DNA of 17,121 bases from an uncultured Collinsella sp. (GCA_902495985.1 CABUZF010000006.1:1-17121), one strand, 5' to 3'. Shown: positions 7,297 through 14,179, counted from the stretch's first letter. The notes: a model not told the origin generated them from the sequence alone. Translations and numbers: made by a program.

Positions 7297-7320
7297 AATG
7301 GAGTGCGTGTATGCGTGCCG

Positions 7321-7545
7321 CTATTTGTAGCGATAGGTGATGCGGCCGCGGGTCAGGTCGTACGGGGAAAGCTCCACGACAACCCTGTCACCGGGGAGAA
7401 TACGGATGTAATTCATTCGGATCTTGCCAGAAATGTTGCACAGAACCGAATGACCGTTCTCGAGCTCAACCTTAAACATGGCGTTGGGCAGCGGCTCCTT
7501 TACCGTACCCTCGAGCTCAATTGCGTCTTCCTTCTTCACAAGCAA
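7321..7545 (-). CDS. infA: Translation initiation factor IF-1
   Basis: IF-1 binds the ribosomal A site during initiation. The product is a single OB-fold: EGTVKEPLPNAMFKVELENG, then SGKIRMNYIRILPGDRVVVE and LSPYDLTRGRITYRYK, almost invariant in the family. The start is ambiguous. TTG 7545 gives 74 residues, with the weak AGAAAG only 4 nt upstream. GTG 7539 gives 72 residues starting MKKEDAIELEG, which aligns better with MAKEDNIEMQG of E. coli, at 10 nt spacing. No in-frame ATG exists near the start. It is separated from map by a large palindrome and a candidate promoter, so infA probably begins a sub-operon with rpmJ-rpsM-rpsK-rpsD-rpoA-rplQ. Confidence 0.96.
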   Translation of the reverse strand: MLVKKEDAIELEGTVKEPLPNAMFKVELENGHSVLCNISGKIRMNYIRILPGDRVVVELSPYDLTRGRITYRYK

Positions 7546-7578
7546 TCATCTTTCTCTAGAAAACGACAGCGATTGAGT

Positions 7579-7607
7579 ATTCTACAACACGTATGCACGC
7601 ATCGTAA
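7579..7607 (-). promoter_or_regulatory. Candidate promoter for infA and the alpha sub-operon
   Basis: On the minus strand TTACGA (7607-7602) and TAGAAT (7584-7579) are separated by 17 nt, 34 to 40 bases before the possible infA starts. The -10 box matches 5 of 6 consensus bases and the -35 box only 3 of 6. The heptamer ATTACGA is directly repeated 11 bp apart around the -35 region. Its place just after the palindrome that ends map fits an internal promoter. Confidence 0.42.
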
Positions 7608-7643
7608 TAACTTCGTAATGGCTCCACAACTAAGTGGAACTTG

Positions 7644-7780
7644 TTACATTTGAAATGTAAAACAAAGCCGTTCCCTGATGCCCAAGATCGCCTTGAAATG
7701 AGAAGGCATAGACCTTGGGGTCATGCCTTCGAAATTGAAAGGCGAGGTTGGGCATCAGGGGGCGGCGACTTTTACATTTC
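7644..7780. repeat. 129-bp imperfect palindrome (7652-7780) with extra flanking copy of its end; overlaps the map stop codon
   Basis: Nested inverted arms run inwards: GAAATGTAAAA 7652-7662 with 7770-7780; CCCTGATGCCCAA 7673-7685 with 7748-7760; TCGCCTT 7688-7694 with 7739-7745; GAAGGCAT 7702-7709 with 7723-7730; and GACC 7711-7714 with GGTC 7719-7722 around a TTGG loop. The middle arms can also fold as two local hairpins, giving a cloverleaf. TTACATTT occurs just outside the left end (7644-7651) and again within the right end (7772-7779), like an 8-bp target duplication. The right end contains the last codons and stop of map. It looks like a MITE- or REP-like mobile palindrome. It may also end map transcripts, though no clean T-run follows. 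Confidence 0.8.
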
Positions 7781-8560
7781 TCCGCCTTGGAGCGAACACC
7801 AAGCACCTTGGGCATCCGTGGTGAGAATCACCGGACCGTCATTGGTAATGGCGACGGTGTTCTCGTAGTGCGCGGCGGGCAGGTGGTCGTTGGTCGTAAC
7901 AATCCAACCGTCGGAGCCCGTGCTCACATGGTTGGAACCCATCGTAACCATCGGCTCGATGGCAATGACCATGCCGGCCTGGAGGCGAACGCCCCTCCCC
8001 TTCTTTCCATAGTTAGGAACGTTGGGGTCCTCGTGCATCACGCGGCCAATGCCATGGCCAACATAATCACGAAGCACGCCGTAACCGTGAGACTCGGCGA
8101 GGGACTGAACGGCATAACCGACGTCCCCGATATGGTTACCGGGAACAGCCTGCTCGATGGCAGCCTTAAGGCAATCGCGCGTGACCTCGCACAAAGCCTT
8201 GGCTTCGGGCGTGGGGGTGCCGACGAAAAACGTCCAAGCGTTATCGCCGACCCAACCGTCGACAACGGCTCCCGTATCGATGGAGATGATATCGCCATCG
8301 CGCAGGATCATGTCGGGGTTGGGAATACCGTGGACCACGGCATCGTTGATCGATGCGCAAATGGTCCCCGGGAACCCGCCGTAACCCTTAAAGGCCGGGG
8401 TGCCGCCATGCATGCGGATAATCTGCTCCGCGAGCTGATCGAGCTCAAAGGTGGAAACGCCAGGGCGCACCATGGCTCCAACGTGGCGGAGCGCCATCTT
8501 AGATAGCGCTCCTGCCTTCTTCATCTGCTCGATTTGCGTTGCAGACTTAATCTTGATCAT
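7772..8560 (-). CDS. map: Type I methionine aminopeptidase
   Basis: This enzyme removes the initiator Met from nascent cytosolic proteins using two metal ions. The 262-residue product keeps every catalytic residue of the pita-bread fold: His77 (VHGIPNPD), Asp95 and Asp106, His169 (GHGIGRVMHEDP), Glu202 (IAIEPMV) and Glu233 (HYENTVAITNDG). All are offset by 2 from the E. coli enzyme. The last residues, from about 249 (DAQGAWCSLQGGEM), look unconserved, and their final codons lie inside the palindrome at 7652-7780. The ATG start overlaps the adk stop in an ATGA arrangement, so translation is probably coupled to adk. infA follows after a 226-bp gap filled mostly by the palindrome and a candidate promoter. 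Confidence 0.97.
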   Translation of the reverse strand: MIKIKSATQIEQMKKAGALSKMALRHVGAMVRPGVSTFELDQLAEQIIRMHGGTPAFKGYGGFPGTICASINDAVVHGIPNPDMILRDGDIISIDTGAVVDGWVGDNAWTFFVGTPTPEAKALCEVTRDCLKAAIEQAVPGNHIGDVGYAVQSLAESHGYGVLRDYVGHGIGRVMHEDPNVPNYGKKGRGVRLQAGMVIAIEPMVTMGSNHVSTGSDGWIVTTNDHLPAAHYENTVAITNDGPVILTTDAQGAWCSLQGGEM

Positions 8561-9183
8561 AGACCGAGAGCCTCTTTGACATCCCCGTACACGGTCTCGC
8601 GAGCCTGGTCACCGTTGACCGACTTGAGCAGACCCTGGCCACGATAGTAGTCGACGAGCGGGCTCGTGGACTTCTCGTAGACGTCGAGACGGTTCTTGAT
8701 GGTCTCGGGCTTGTCGTCGTCGCGCTGATACATCTCGCCGCCGCACTTGGGGCAGGTGGCATCGGCAGCCGTGCCGGTGTAACCGCAGGCGCGGCAAGTG
8801 CGACGCGAAGACAGACGATCGATGATGACCTCGGGGGCCACATCGACCAGAAGGGCGCAGTCGATCTCGCGACCCATGGCGGAGAGCTCGGAATCGAGCG
8901 TCACAGCCTGGGCGGTGTTGCGCGGGAACCCGTCGAGGATGAAGCCCTGCTGGGCGTCATCGGCGGCAAGGCGCTCCTTGACAAGGTCGATCACGAGCTG
9001 GTCGGGAACGAGCTCGCCAGCGTCCATGTACTTCTTAGCCTGAATACCAAGCTCGGTGCCACCCTTGACGGCAGCACGCAGCAGGTCGCCCGTGGAAATG
9101 TGGGCGACGCCAAACTCGGCGACGAGCTCCTGTGCGACGGTGCCCTTACCGGCACCCGGAGCTCCGAGCAATACGAGGTTCAT
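8557..9183 (-). CDS. adk: Adenylate kinase, zinc-type long LID
   Basis: Adenylate kinase interconverts AMP plus ATP with two ADP and maintains the energy charge. The 208-residue product has the P-loop GAPGAGKGT (residues 7-15), the AMP-binding region STGDLLRAA, and DGFPRN. Its LID domain has four cysteines (CRAC at 130-133, CPKC at 144-147), the structural zinc site of many Gram-positive enzymes. The start is ATG 9183, with AGGAGG 7 nt upstream. An in-frame TTG at 9189 would leave almost no spacing. It is 18 bp after secY and overlaps map by 4 nt; secY-adk-map is a classical order. Confidence 0.98.
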   Translation of the reverse strand: MNLVLLGAPGAGKGTVAQELVAEFGVAHISTGDLLRAAVKGGTELGIQAKKYMDAGELVPDQLVIDLVKERLAADDAQQGFILDGFPRNTAQAVTLDSELSAMGREIDCALLVDVAPEVIIDRLSSRRTCRACGYTGTAADATCPKCGGEMYQRDDDKPETIKNRLDVYEKSTSPLVDYYRGQGLLKSVNGDQARETVYGDVKEALGL

Positions 9184-9201
9184 GAGCAATCCTCCTCTAG
9201 C

Positions 9202-10488
9202 CTATTTAAAGAATCCATCGTAATCATACATCTTGATCTGGCCTTCGAGCTTATCGACCGTGTCGAGCACGACGCCGACCATGATGAGGATGGACGTGCC
9301 GCCAAATGCCTGAATCAGCTGGTTACCCGTGAAGGAGAAGATGATCGAAGGCACGATGGCGATGAGCGCCAAAAAGACAGCGCTGGGAAGCGTGATCTTG
9401 TTGAGCGCGTTCTTGATGTAGGCCGCGGTAGCCCTACCCGGACGCACGCCCGGAATAAAGCCGCCCTGCTTCTTAAGGTTGTCGGCCGTGTCATCGGGGT
9501 TGAACACCATGGAGGTGTAGAAGTACGCGAAGAACACGATGAGGACAACGTTAAGCACCCAGTTGAGCCAGCCGCGCGAAAGCGCAGAGGCAACTGCCTG
9601 AATCCAGCCGATGCCGGGGAAGAACACGGCAATCTGAGCCGGGAAGTACAGCAGCGCCGAAGCGAAGATGATCGGAACGACACCCGCGGTGTTGACCTTG
9701 ATGGGCAGGTAGGTGGTCTGGCCACCCATCATGCGACGGCCCACGACGCGCTTAGCGTAGGAGACCGGGATGCGGCGCTGGCCGCGCTCAAGGAAAACAA
9801 TCAGCGGGATAACCAGCAGGATGATGGCGCAGATGATCACCATGGTGATGATGCCACCGGCATTGCCCTCGGTGCTGGAGAAGATCGCCTGCGGCAGACC
9901 GGCCATGATGTTCGCAAAGATAATCAGCGACATGCCATTGCCGATACCGCGCTGGGTGATGAGCTCACCAATCCACATGATCAGCATGGCGCCCGCGGTG
10001 AGTGTACCGACGATCATGAGGTCGAAGATGATCTCGGGAGCGCCGGCGCCATTGAAGCTGATGCCGAAGCTCTTAAAGAGGAAGAGGTAACCCACGGAGT
10101 TGAGGATTGCCAGAGCCAGGGTGAGGTAACGCGAATACTGCGTAATCTTGGTCTGACCGACCTCGCCCTCGCGGGCAAGCTCATGCAGGGAAGGCACGAC
10201 GGCCTGGAGCATCTGGAGGATGATCGAGCTGGTGATGTAAGGCATGATGCCCAGCGAAAACACCGACACATAGCTCAACGCACCGCCAGAGAAAAGATTC
10301 AGGAGGGCCATAGCACCTGCGGCGACCGAATTGTTATCGGTCGAGAAAAGGCCCAGCATCCCCTGGAAGGGAATGCCGGGCACAGGAACGTGCGCACCAA
10401 TGCGGTACACGACGAGCATAGCTATGGTAAAAAGAATCTTTTCGCGCAATTCTTTGATGCGGAAAGCATTCTTAAGACCATTTAGCAC
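9202..10488 (-). CDS. secY: Preprotein translocase subunit SecY
   Basis: SecY is the channel of the Sec translocon, moving unfolded proteins across or into the cytoplasmic membrane with SecE, SecG and SecA. The 428-residue product has the usual length, and hydrophobic segments consistent with ten membrane helices. These begin at ILFTIAMLVVYRIGAHVPVPGI. Plug and helix 2 follow (LSYVSVFSLGIMPYITSSII), then RIPVSYAKRVVGRR before helix 7. It begins at GTG 10488, inside the end of rplO: the overlap is 7 nt, the rplO stop TAA being part of the frame-shifted SecY codons. An out-of-frame ATG lies just after the rplO stop and is not the start. Coupled translation with L15 is likely. Confidence 0.97.
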   Translation of the reverse strand: MLNGLKNAFRIKELREKILFTIAMLVVYRIGAHVPVPGIPFQGMLGLFSTDNNSVAAGAMALLNLFSGGALSYVSVFSLGIMPYITSSIILQMLQAVVPSLHELAREGEVGQTKITQYSRYLTLALAILNSVGYLFLFKSFGISFNGAGAPEIIFDLMIVGTLTAGAMLIMWIGELITQRGIGNGMSLIIFANIMAGLPQAIFSSTEGNAGGIITMVIICAIILLVIPLIVFLERGQRRIPVSYAKRVVGRRMMGGQTTYLPIKVNTAGVVPIIFASALLYFPAQIAVFFPGIGWIQAVASALSRGWLNWVLNVVLIVFFAYFYTSMVFNPDDTADNLKKQGGFIPGVRPGRATAAYIKNALNKITLPSAVFLALIAIVPSIIFSFTGNQLIQAFGGTSILIMVGVVLDTVDKLEGQIKMYDYDGFFK

Positions 10489-10931
10489 GGCAGCTCGACC
10501 TTTCCGCCGGCGGCCTCGATCTTGGCCTGCGCAGAAGCGCTGACCTTGTCGACCTTGACCGTGAACTTCTTGGTGAGCTCACCATTGCCAAGCACCTTGA
10601 CGGGCTCGAACTCGCTCTTGGTGATGCGAGCGGCCTTAAGAGCGGCACCGTCGATCACAGCGCCGTCCTCGAACTTACGCTCGAGACGCTCAACGTTAAC
10701 AGCGGTGTACTCGATACGACGGGGGTTACGGAAGCCCGGAAGCTTGGGCAGGCGCATAGCCAGCGGAGTCTGGCCACCCTCGAAGCCGGCACCCTTGGTG
10801 CCGCCAGAGCGAGAACCCTGGCCCTTCTGACCGCGGCCAGAAGTGGTGCCGTGACCCGAAGAATTGCCACGGCCGACGCGCTTGCGGTTCTTGGTGGAAC
10901 CGGGCGCGGGAGTAAGATCGTGAAGCTGCAT
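10482..10931 (-). CDS. rplO: 50S ribosomal protein L15
   Basis: L15 binds 23S rRNA late in large-subunit assembly. The 149-residue product has the glycine/arginine-rich N-terminal extension (LTPAPGSTKNRKRVGRGNSS, then SGRGQKGQGSRSGG) and the globular C-terminal half (VERLERKFEDGAVIDGAAL and VLGNGELTKKFTVKVDKVSA). It starts at ATG 10931, 3 bp after rpmD, and its end overlaps secY by 7 nt. Confidence 0.98.
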   Translation of the reverse strand: MQLHDLTPAPGSTKNRKRVGRGNSSGHGTTSGRGQKGQGSRSGGTKGAGFEGGQTPLAMRLPKLPGFRNPRRIEYTAVNVERLERKFEDGAVIDGAALKAARITKSEFEPVKVLGNGELTKKFTVKVDKVSASAQAKIEAAGGKVELPC

Positions 10932-10934
10932 TTG

Positions 10935-11117
10935 CTACTCCTCTACAATCTCGACAAGGTGCTTGACCTTGAAGATCATGCCGCGGACGGACTCGTTGTC
11001 AGCAATCTCGCGAACCTCGCGGATCCTGTGGAGACCGAGGGCACGGACAGTACGGACCTGGTCCTGCTTGCAACCGTTGGTGCTGCGGACCTGCTTGATC
11101 TTGATGGTGTCAGCCAT
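10935..11117 (-). CDS. rpmD: 50S ribosomal protein L30
   Basis: L30 is a small large-subunit protein found in many but not all bacteria. The 60-residue product begins MADTIKIKQVRSTNGCKQDQ and contains VRTVRALGLHRIREVREIAD, then RGMIFKVKHLVEIVEE, matching the whole length of the family. It is 2 bp after rpsE and 3 bp before rplO, so all three are probably co-translated. Confidence 0.97.
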   Translation of the reverse strand: MADTIKIKQVRSTNGCKQDQVRTVRALGLHRIREVREIADNESVRGMIFKVKHLVEIVEE

Positions 11118-11119
11118 GC

Positions 11120-11644
11120 TTAGTTCTCCTTACCGACGAACATCTCGGAGACCGTCAGGCCACGGCGAGCCGCGACGTCCTCAGGGCTGGAGAGCTCCTT
11201 GAGGCCCTCGACGGCAGCCTTGATGATGTTGAGGCCGTTGTCGGTACCGAGGGACTTGGACAGGACGTTCTTGATGCCAGCAAGCTCGAAGAGGGGACGC
11301 ACAGCGCCGCCGGCGATAACGCCGGTACCCTCGACAGCGGGCTTGATGATGATGCGGCCGGCACCAAAGTGGCCGAGAACCTCGTGCGGGATGGTGCCCT
11401 GCTCGGTCACCGGCACGTGGAACATGTTCTTCTTGGCATCGAGAGATGCCTTGGAGATGGCCATGGGCACCTCAGCGGACTTGCCCATGCCAACGCCGAC
11501 GTTGCCCTTGCCGTCGCCAACGACGACGAGAGCGACGAGGCTCATGCGACGACCACCCTTGACGGTCTTCGACACGCGGTTGATGTAAACGACGCGCTCC
11601 TCGAACTCGGAGGCCTCGCGCTGCTGCTTCTGATTACGAGCCAT
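11120..11644 (-). CDS. rpsE: 30S ribosomal protein S5
   Basis: S5 lies at the mRNA entry channel and affects decoding accuracy. The 174-residue product has the N-terminal double-stranded RNA-binding domain (ERVVYINRVSKTVKGGRRMS, then VVVGDGKGNVGVGMGKSAEV) and the C-terminal S5 domain (GHFGAGRIIIKPAVEGTGVI, then LSKSLGTDNGLNIIKAAVEG). It starts at ATG 11644 with AGGAGG upstream. It is 14 bp after rplR and 2 bp before rpmD. Confidence 0.98.
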   Translation of the reverse strand: MARNQKQQREASEFEERVVYINRVSKTVKGGRRMSLVALVVVGDGKGNVGVGMGKSAEVPMAISKASLDAKKNMFHVPVTEQGTIPHEVLGHFGAGRIIIKPAVEGTGVIAGGAVRPLFELAGIKNVLSKSLGTDNGLNIIKAAVEGLKELSSPEDVAARRGLTVSEMFVGKEN

Positions 11645-11658
11645 GTGCTACATACCTC

Positions 11659-12027
11659 CTAGAACTCGAGACCGGCGGCACGAGCACCGTCGGCGAGGGC
11701 CTTGACGCGGCCATGGTAGATACGGCCACCGCGATCGAAGGCGACCTTGGTGATGCCGGCCTCGATGGCGCGCTTGCCAACGAGCTGACCGACCTTCTCC
11801 GCAGCCTCCTTGTTCGAGGTGTGGGTGCCCTTGAACTCGGCCTCGAGGGTCGAGGCAGAGACGAGCGTCAGGCTGGAGCCCTTGCTGTCGTCGATGATCT
11901 GGGCATAGATGTTGGCGTTAGTACGGGTCACGCGAAGACGCGGACGCTCGGAGGTACCCGAGACCTTGCCGCGAACACGACGCTGACGACGCTTGAGGCC
12001 TTCCAGCTTCGCCTTATGCTTGTTCAT
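11659..12027 (-). CDS. rplR: 50S ribosomal protein L18
   Basis: L18 binds 5S rRNA and, with L5, anchors it in the central protuberance. The 122-residue product shows RRQRRVRGKVSGTSERPRLR, then TRTNANIYAQIIDD and the C-terminal FDRGGRIYHGRVKALADGAR. It starts at ATG 12027, preceded by AGGAG. The 75-bp gap before it, after rplF, is longer than elsewhere in this block and holds a hairpin. Confidence 0.98.
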   Translation of the reverse strand: MNKHKAKLEGLKRRQRRVRGKVSGTSERPRLRVTRTNANIYAQIIDDSKGSSLTLVSASTLEAEFKGTHTSNKEAAEKVGQLVGKRAIEAGITKVAFDRGGRIYHGRVKALADGARAAGLEF

Positions 12028-12055
12028 ACGTAAACTCCTAAAAAGGTTGATCTTG

Positions 12056-12077
12056 CCAGCACCTGACGGGGTGCTGG
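12056..12077 (-). promoter_or_regulatory. Perfect 8-bp hairpin in the rplF-rplR gap
   Basis: CCAGCACC (12056-12063) and GGTGCTGG (12070-12077) enclose a 6-nt loop. On the minus strand five T follow, but only about 11 nt after the stem, so it is at best a weak attenuator. It may be an mRNA-processing or protein-binding site. Confidence 0.5.
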
Positions 12078-12102
12078 TCTTATGCGAGTGAGTCGGTTAC
12101 GA

Positions 12103-12639
12103 CTACTTGGCGGCCTTACCCAGCTTGCGGCGGATGTGCTCGCCAACGTAGTGGATACCCTTGCCCTTGTAAGGCTCGGGAGGACGATGGCCGCGAATCT
12201 CAGCGGCGATCTGACCGACCTGCTGCTTGTTGATACCCTTGACGTTCACGTGGGTGTTGTCGGGAACCTCGAAGGTGATGCCCTCGGGAGCCTCGACGAT
12301 CACGGGGTGCGAGAAGCCCAGGGAGAACTCGAGGTTCTTGCCCTTCTGCTGCACGCGGTAACCGACGCCGGCGAGCTCGAGCTTCTTCTCGAAGCCCTCG
12401 GAAACGCCAACAACCATGTTGTGAATGAGGGCGCGGGTGAGGCCGTGGCGGGCACGGGTCTCACGCTCGTCGTCGGGACGGGAAACGGTGAGGACGTTGT
12501 CCTCGACGTTGATAGCGAGCTTCTCAAAGACATCGAGCTCGAGCTGGCCCTTGGGGCCCTTGACGACAACGTTGTTGCCGTTGACTGCCACTTCGACTCC
12601 GGCGGGAATCTGGACAGGCTTATTACCGATACGAGACAC
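12103..12639 (-). CDS. rplF: 50S ribosomal protein L6
   Basis: L6 sits near the factor-binding site of the large subunit. The 178-residue product begins MSRIGNKPVQIPAGVEVAVN and has two repeated domains. The middle carries TRALIHNMVVGVSEGFEKKL and ELAGVGYRV; the end carries RPPEPYKGKGIHYVGEHIRR and KLGKAAK. The start is GTG 12639, set by the conserved N-terminus and an AGGAGA site upstream. rpsH lies 33 bp upstream. Confidence 0.98.
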   Translation of the reverse strand: MSRIGNKPVQIPAGVEVAVNGNNVVVKGPKGQLELDVFEKLAINVEDNVLTVSRPDDERETRARHGLTRALIHNMVVGVSEGFEKKLELAGVGYRVQQKGKNLEFSLGFSHPVIVEAPEGITFEVPDNTHVNVKGINKQQVGQIAAEIRGHRPPEPYKGKGIHYVGEHIRRKLGKAAK

Positions 12640-12672
12640 GGTGATCTCCTTTCCTTCTACCTACCGAGCGAA

Positions 12673-13071
12673 TTACCAGACGTAAGCGATGATCTCGCCG
12701 CCGACGTTGTGCTTGCGAGCATCGCGGTCGGTCATGACGCCATGGCTGGTGGAAATAATGGCGGTACCAAGGCCACCGCGGACGCGGGGCATGTCGGCAA
12801 CGCCGGTGTACTTACGCAGGCCCGGCTTGGAAATGCGGCGGATGCCGTTGATGACCTTAGCCTTCTTGGGACCATACTTAAGCGTGATGTGCAGAGTCTT
12901 CTGGGGAACGGTGTCCTCGACATCGTAGCCCTCGATGTAGCCCTCCTCGTGCAGAACACGAGCGATCTCGACGAGCTTCTTGCTGCTCGGCATGGAGACC
13001 GTGGCCTTGTTCACAGAGTTAGCGTTACGGATGCGCGTAAGCATATCTGCGATCGGGTCTGTAAGGTTCAT
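12673..13071 (-). CDS. rpsH: 30S ribosomal protein S8
   Basis: S8 binds the central domain of 16S rRNA early in assembly; in E. coli it also represses the spc operon by binding mRNA near rplE. The 132-residue product begins MNLTDPIADMLTRIRNANSV and ends VADMPRVRGGLGTAIISTSH and GVMTDRDARKHNVGGEIIAYVW, the conserved RNA-binding half. It starts at ATG 13071, with AAGGAG 7 nt upstream. A 119-bp gap separates it from rpsZ, long for this operon. Confidence 0.98.
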   Translation of the reverse strand: MNLTDPIADMLTRIRNANSVNKATVSMPSSKKLVEIARVLHEEGYIEGYDVEDTVPQKTLHITLKYGPKKAKVINGIRRISKPGLRKYTGVADMPRVRGGLGTAIISTSHGVMTDRDARKHNVGGEIIAYVW

Positions 13072-13178
13072 ACAGATTCTCCTTCGTTCTTGATGAACAC
13101 GTGCTCTTGGTTCTTCGCCGCCCTTAACGGCAAAGCCTTTTTAGCGCGTTTTCCCTGTTCCAAACTGATGCTTGAAAC

Positions 13179-13198
13179 GCTGGTAGTGACTTACCAGC
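13179..13198 (-). promoter_or_regulatory. Hairpin over the rpsZ stop codon, in the rpsZ-rpsH gap
   Basis: GCTGGT (13179-13184) and ACCAGC (13193-13198) pair around an 8-nt loop and include the last Trp codon and stop of rpsZ. No T-run follows. The rest of the 119-bp gap (13072-13190) holds only a second short repeat, GCCG/CGGC, and the rpsH ribosome site. It may mark an mRNA-processing or repressor site. Confidence 0.35.
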
Positions 13199-13376
13199 TG
13201 GCCTTCTTAACGCCGGGAAGCTCGCCCTTGAGTGCAAGCTCGCGGAAGCAGACACGGCACAGGCCGAACTTGCGGTACACAGAGTGCGGACGGCCGCAGC
13301 GCTGGCAGCGCGTGTACTCACGAGTAGAGAACTTCTGCTTGCGATTGCACTTGACGATCATCGATGTCTTAGCCAC
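13191..13376 (-). CDS. rpsZ: 30S ribosomal protein S14, zinc-binding type Z
   Basis: S14 is in the small-subunit head and is needed for 3' domain assembly. This is the short zinc form (61 residues): MAKTSMIVKCNRKQKFSTRE, then CQRCGRPHSVYRKFGLCRVC. The four ligands are Cys24, Cys27, Cys40 and Cys43. It begins at GTG 13376, with AGGAGG 6 nt upstream. The gene is often named rpsN or rpsZ. It lies between rplE and rpsH, its usual place, with gaps of 79 and 119 bp that both hold hairpins. Confidence 0.97.
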   Translation of the reverse strand: MAKTSMIVKCNRKQKFSTREYTRCQRCGRPHSVYRKFGLCRVCFRELALKGELPGVKKASW

Positions 13377-13410
13377 TTATATCCTCCTCACATAGAGTAT
13401 TGTTCGCCCC

Positions 13411-13440
13411 AAGCGCCGCCCCCTTGTGGGAACGGCGCTT
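13411..13440 (-). promoter_or_regulatory. Strong 8-bp hairpin in the rplE-rpsZ gap
   Basis: AAGCGCCG (13411-13418) pairs with CGGCGCTT (13433-13440). The loop contains a further CCC/GGG pairing. There is no T-run on the transcribed strand, so it is more likely an mRNA-stability, processing or protein-binding structure than a terminator. Confidence 0.5.
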
Positions 13441-13455
13441 ATAGGGCAGGTGAAC

Positions 13456-14013
13456 CTATTTCTTGAACGGGAAACCGAAGGCGTCCAGAAGGGCCTTGGC
13501 CTCCTCATCGGTGTTGGCGGTGGTCACGAAAGTGATGTCCATACCGCGCTGGTGATCGACGGAGTCGAAGTCGATCTCGGGGAAGATGAGCTGCTCGGTG
13601 ACGCCCATGGAGAAGTTACCACGGCCGTCGAAGCTCTTGGCGGAGATGCCGCGGAAGTCGCGGATACGGGGGATCGCGACGGAGGTCAGACGATCGAAGA
13701 ACTCCCACATACGGTCGCCACGCAGGGTAACCTTGCAGCCGATCGGCATACCAGCGCGCAGGCGGAAGGTAGCGATGGACTTGCGGGCACGGGTGATCAT
13801 CGGCTGCTGGCCGGTGATGGCGCGCAGGTCGCGCACGGCACCGTCGATGGCCTTGGAATCGGTAGCGGCCTCGCCGACACCCATGTTCACGACGATCTTC
13901 TCAAACTTGGGGATCATCATGACGTTCTCGTACTGGAACTTGTCCTGAAGCCGCTGCTTGACCTCGTTGTTGTACTTGGTCTTCAGACGCGGCACATACT
14001 TCTCTTCTGCCAT
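13456..14013 (-). CDS. rplE: 50S ribosomal protein L5
   Basis: L5 binds 5S rRNA in the central protuberance and touches P-site tRNA. The 185-residue product has YVPRLKTKYNNEVKQRLQDK, then PKFEKIVVNMGVGEAATDSK, QQPMITRARKSIATFRLRAG and the C-terminal FPEIDFDSVDHQRGMDITFV. It starts at ATG 14013, with AAGGAG 6 nt upstream. It is the first ribosomal gene of the block in transcription order. Normally rplX (L24) and rplN (L14) precede it closely; here they are missing and 311 bp of non-coding DNA separate it from xdhC. Confidence 0.98.
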   Translation of the reverse strand: MAEEKYVPRLKTKYNNEVKQRLQDKFQYENVMMIPKFEKIVVNMGVGEAATDSKAIDGAVRDLRAITGQQPMITRARKSIATFRLRAGMPIGCKVTLRGDRMWEFFDRLTSVAIPRIRDFRGISAKSFDGRGNFSMGVTEQLIFPEIDFDSVDHQRGMDITFVTTANTDEEAKALLDAFGFPFKK

Positions 14014-14150
14014 TGTTCACTCCTTCTTGGGGTTTTAAGCACGGGGCGTGGCCACGATGGGTTGTCCTCGTGCCTCCTGGCTGCATCCGCGCCGCTCATG
14101 GCATTTCGCGGTTTGGACTCGACGCAGCAGGAGCCGACAAAACAATCGGT

Positions 14151-14179
14151 ACTATACGCGCATCGGGAGCGTATTTCCA
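14151..14179 (-). promoter_or_regulatory. Candidate promoter for the rplE-led operon
   Basis: On the minus strand TGGAAA (14179-14174) and TATAGT (14156-14151) are separated by exactly 17 nt. The boxes match 4 of 6 and 5 of 6 consensus bases. Transcription would start about 130 nt before rplE. It would make the operon independent of the usual S10 promoter. Confidence 0.5.

Noticed and set aside
7630..7815. Minus-strand 61-codon frame covering the palindrome after map
   Set aside because: It lies in the repeat and overlaps map in another frame. Such frames probably recur with each repeat copy, so it is not taken as a gene.
9100..10485. Long plus-strand open frame (461 codons) opposite secY and adk
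   Set aside because: It is antisense to a fully conserved secY gene; its product is rich in Asp, His and Arg with no domain. It is an effect of high-GC codon bias.
12082..13395. Plus-strand open frame (437 codons) opposite rplF, rpsH and rpsZ
   Set aside because: It spans three confirmed genes on the other strand and shows a mirror-image composition only.
14100..14140. tRNA-like fragment (GTCGAGTCC on the minus strand), considered as an attachment-site remnant
   Set aside because: No cloverleaf or acceptor stem can be built and no integrase is nearby.
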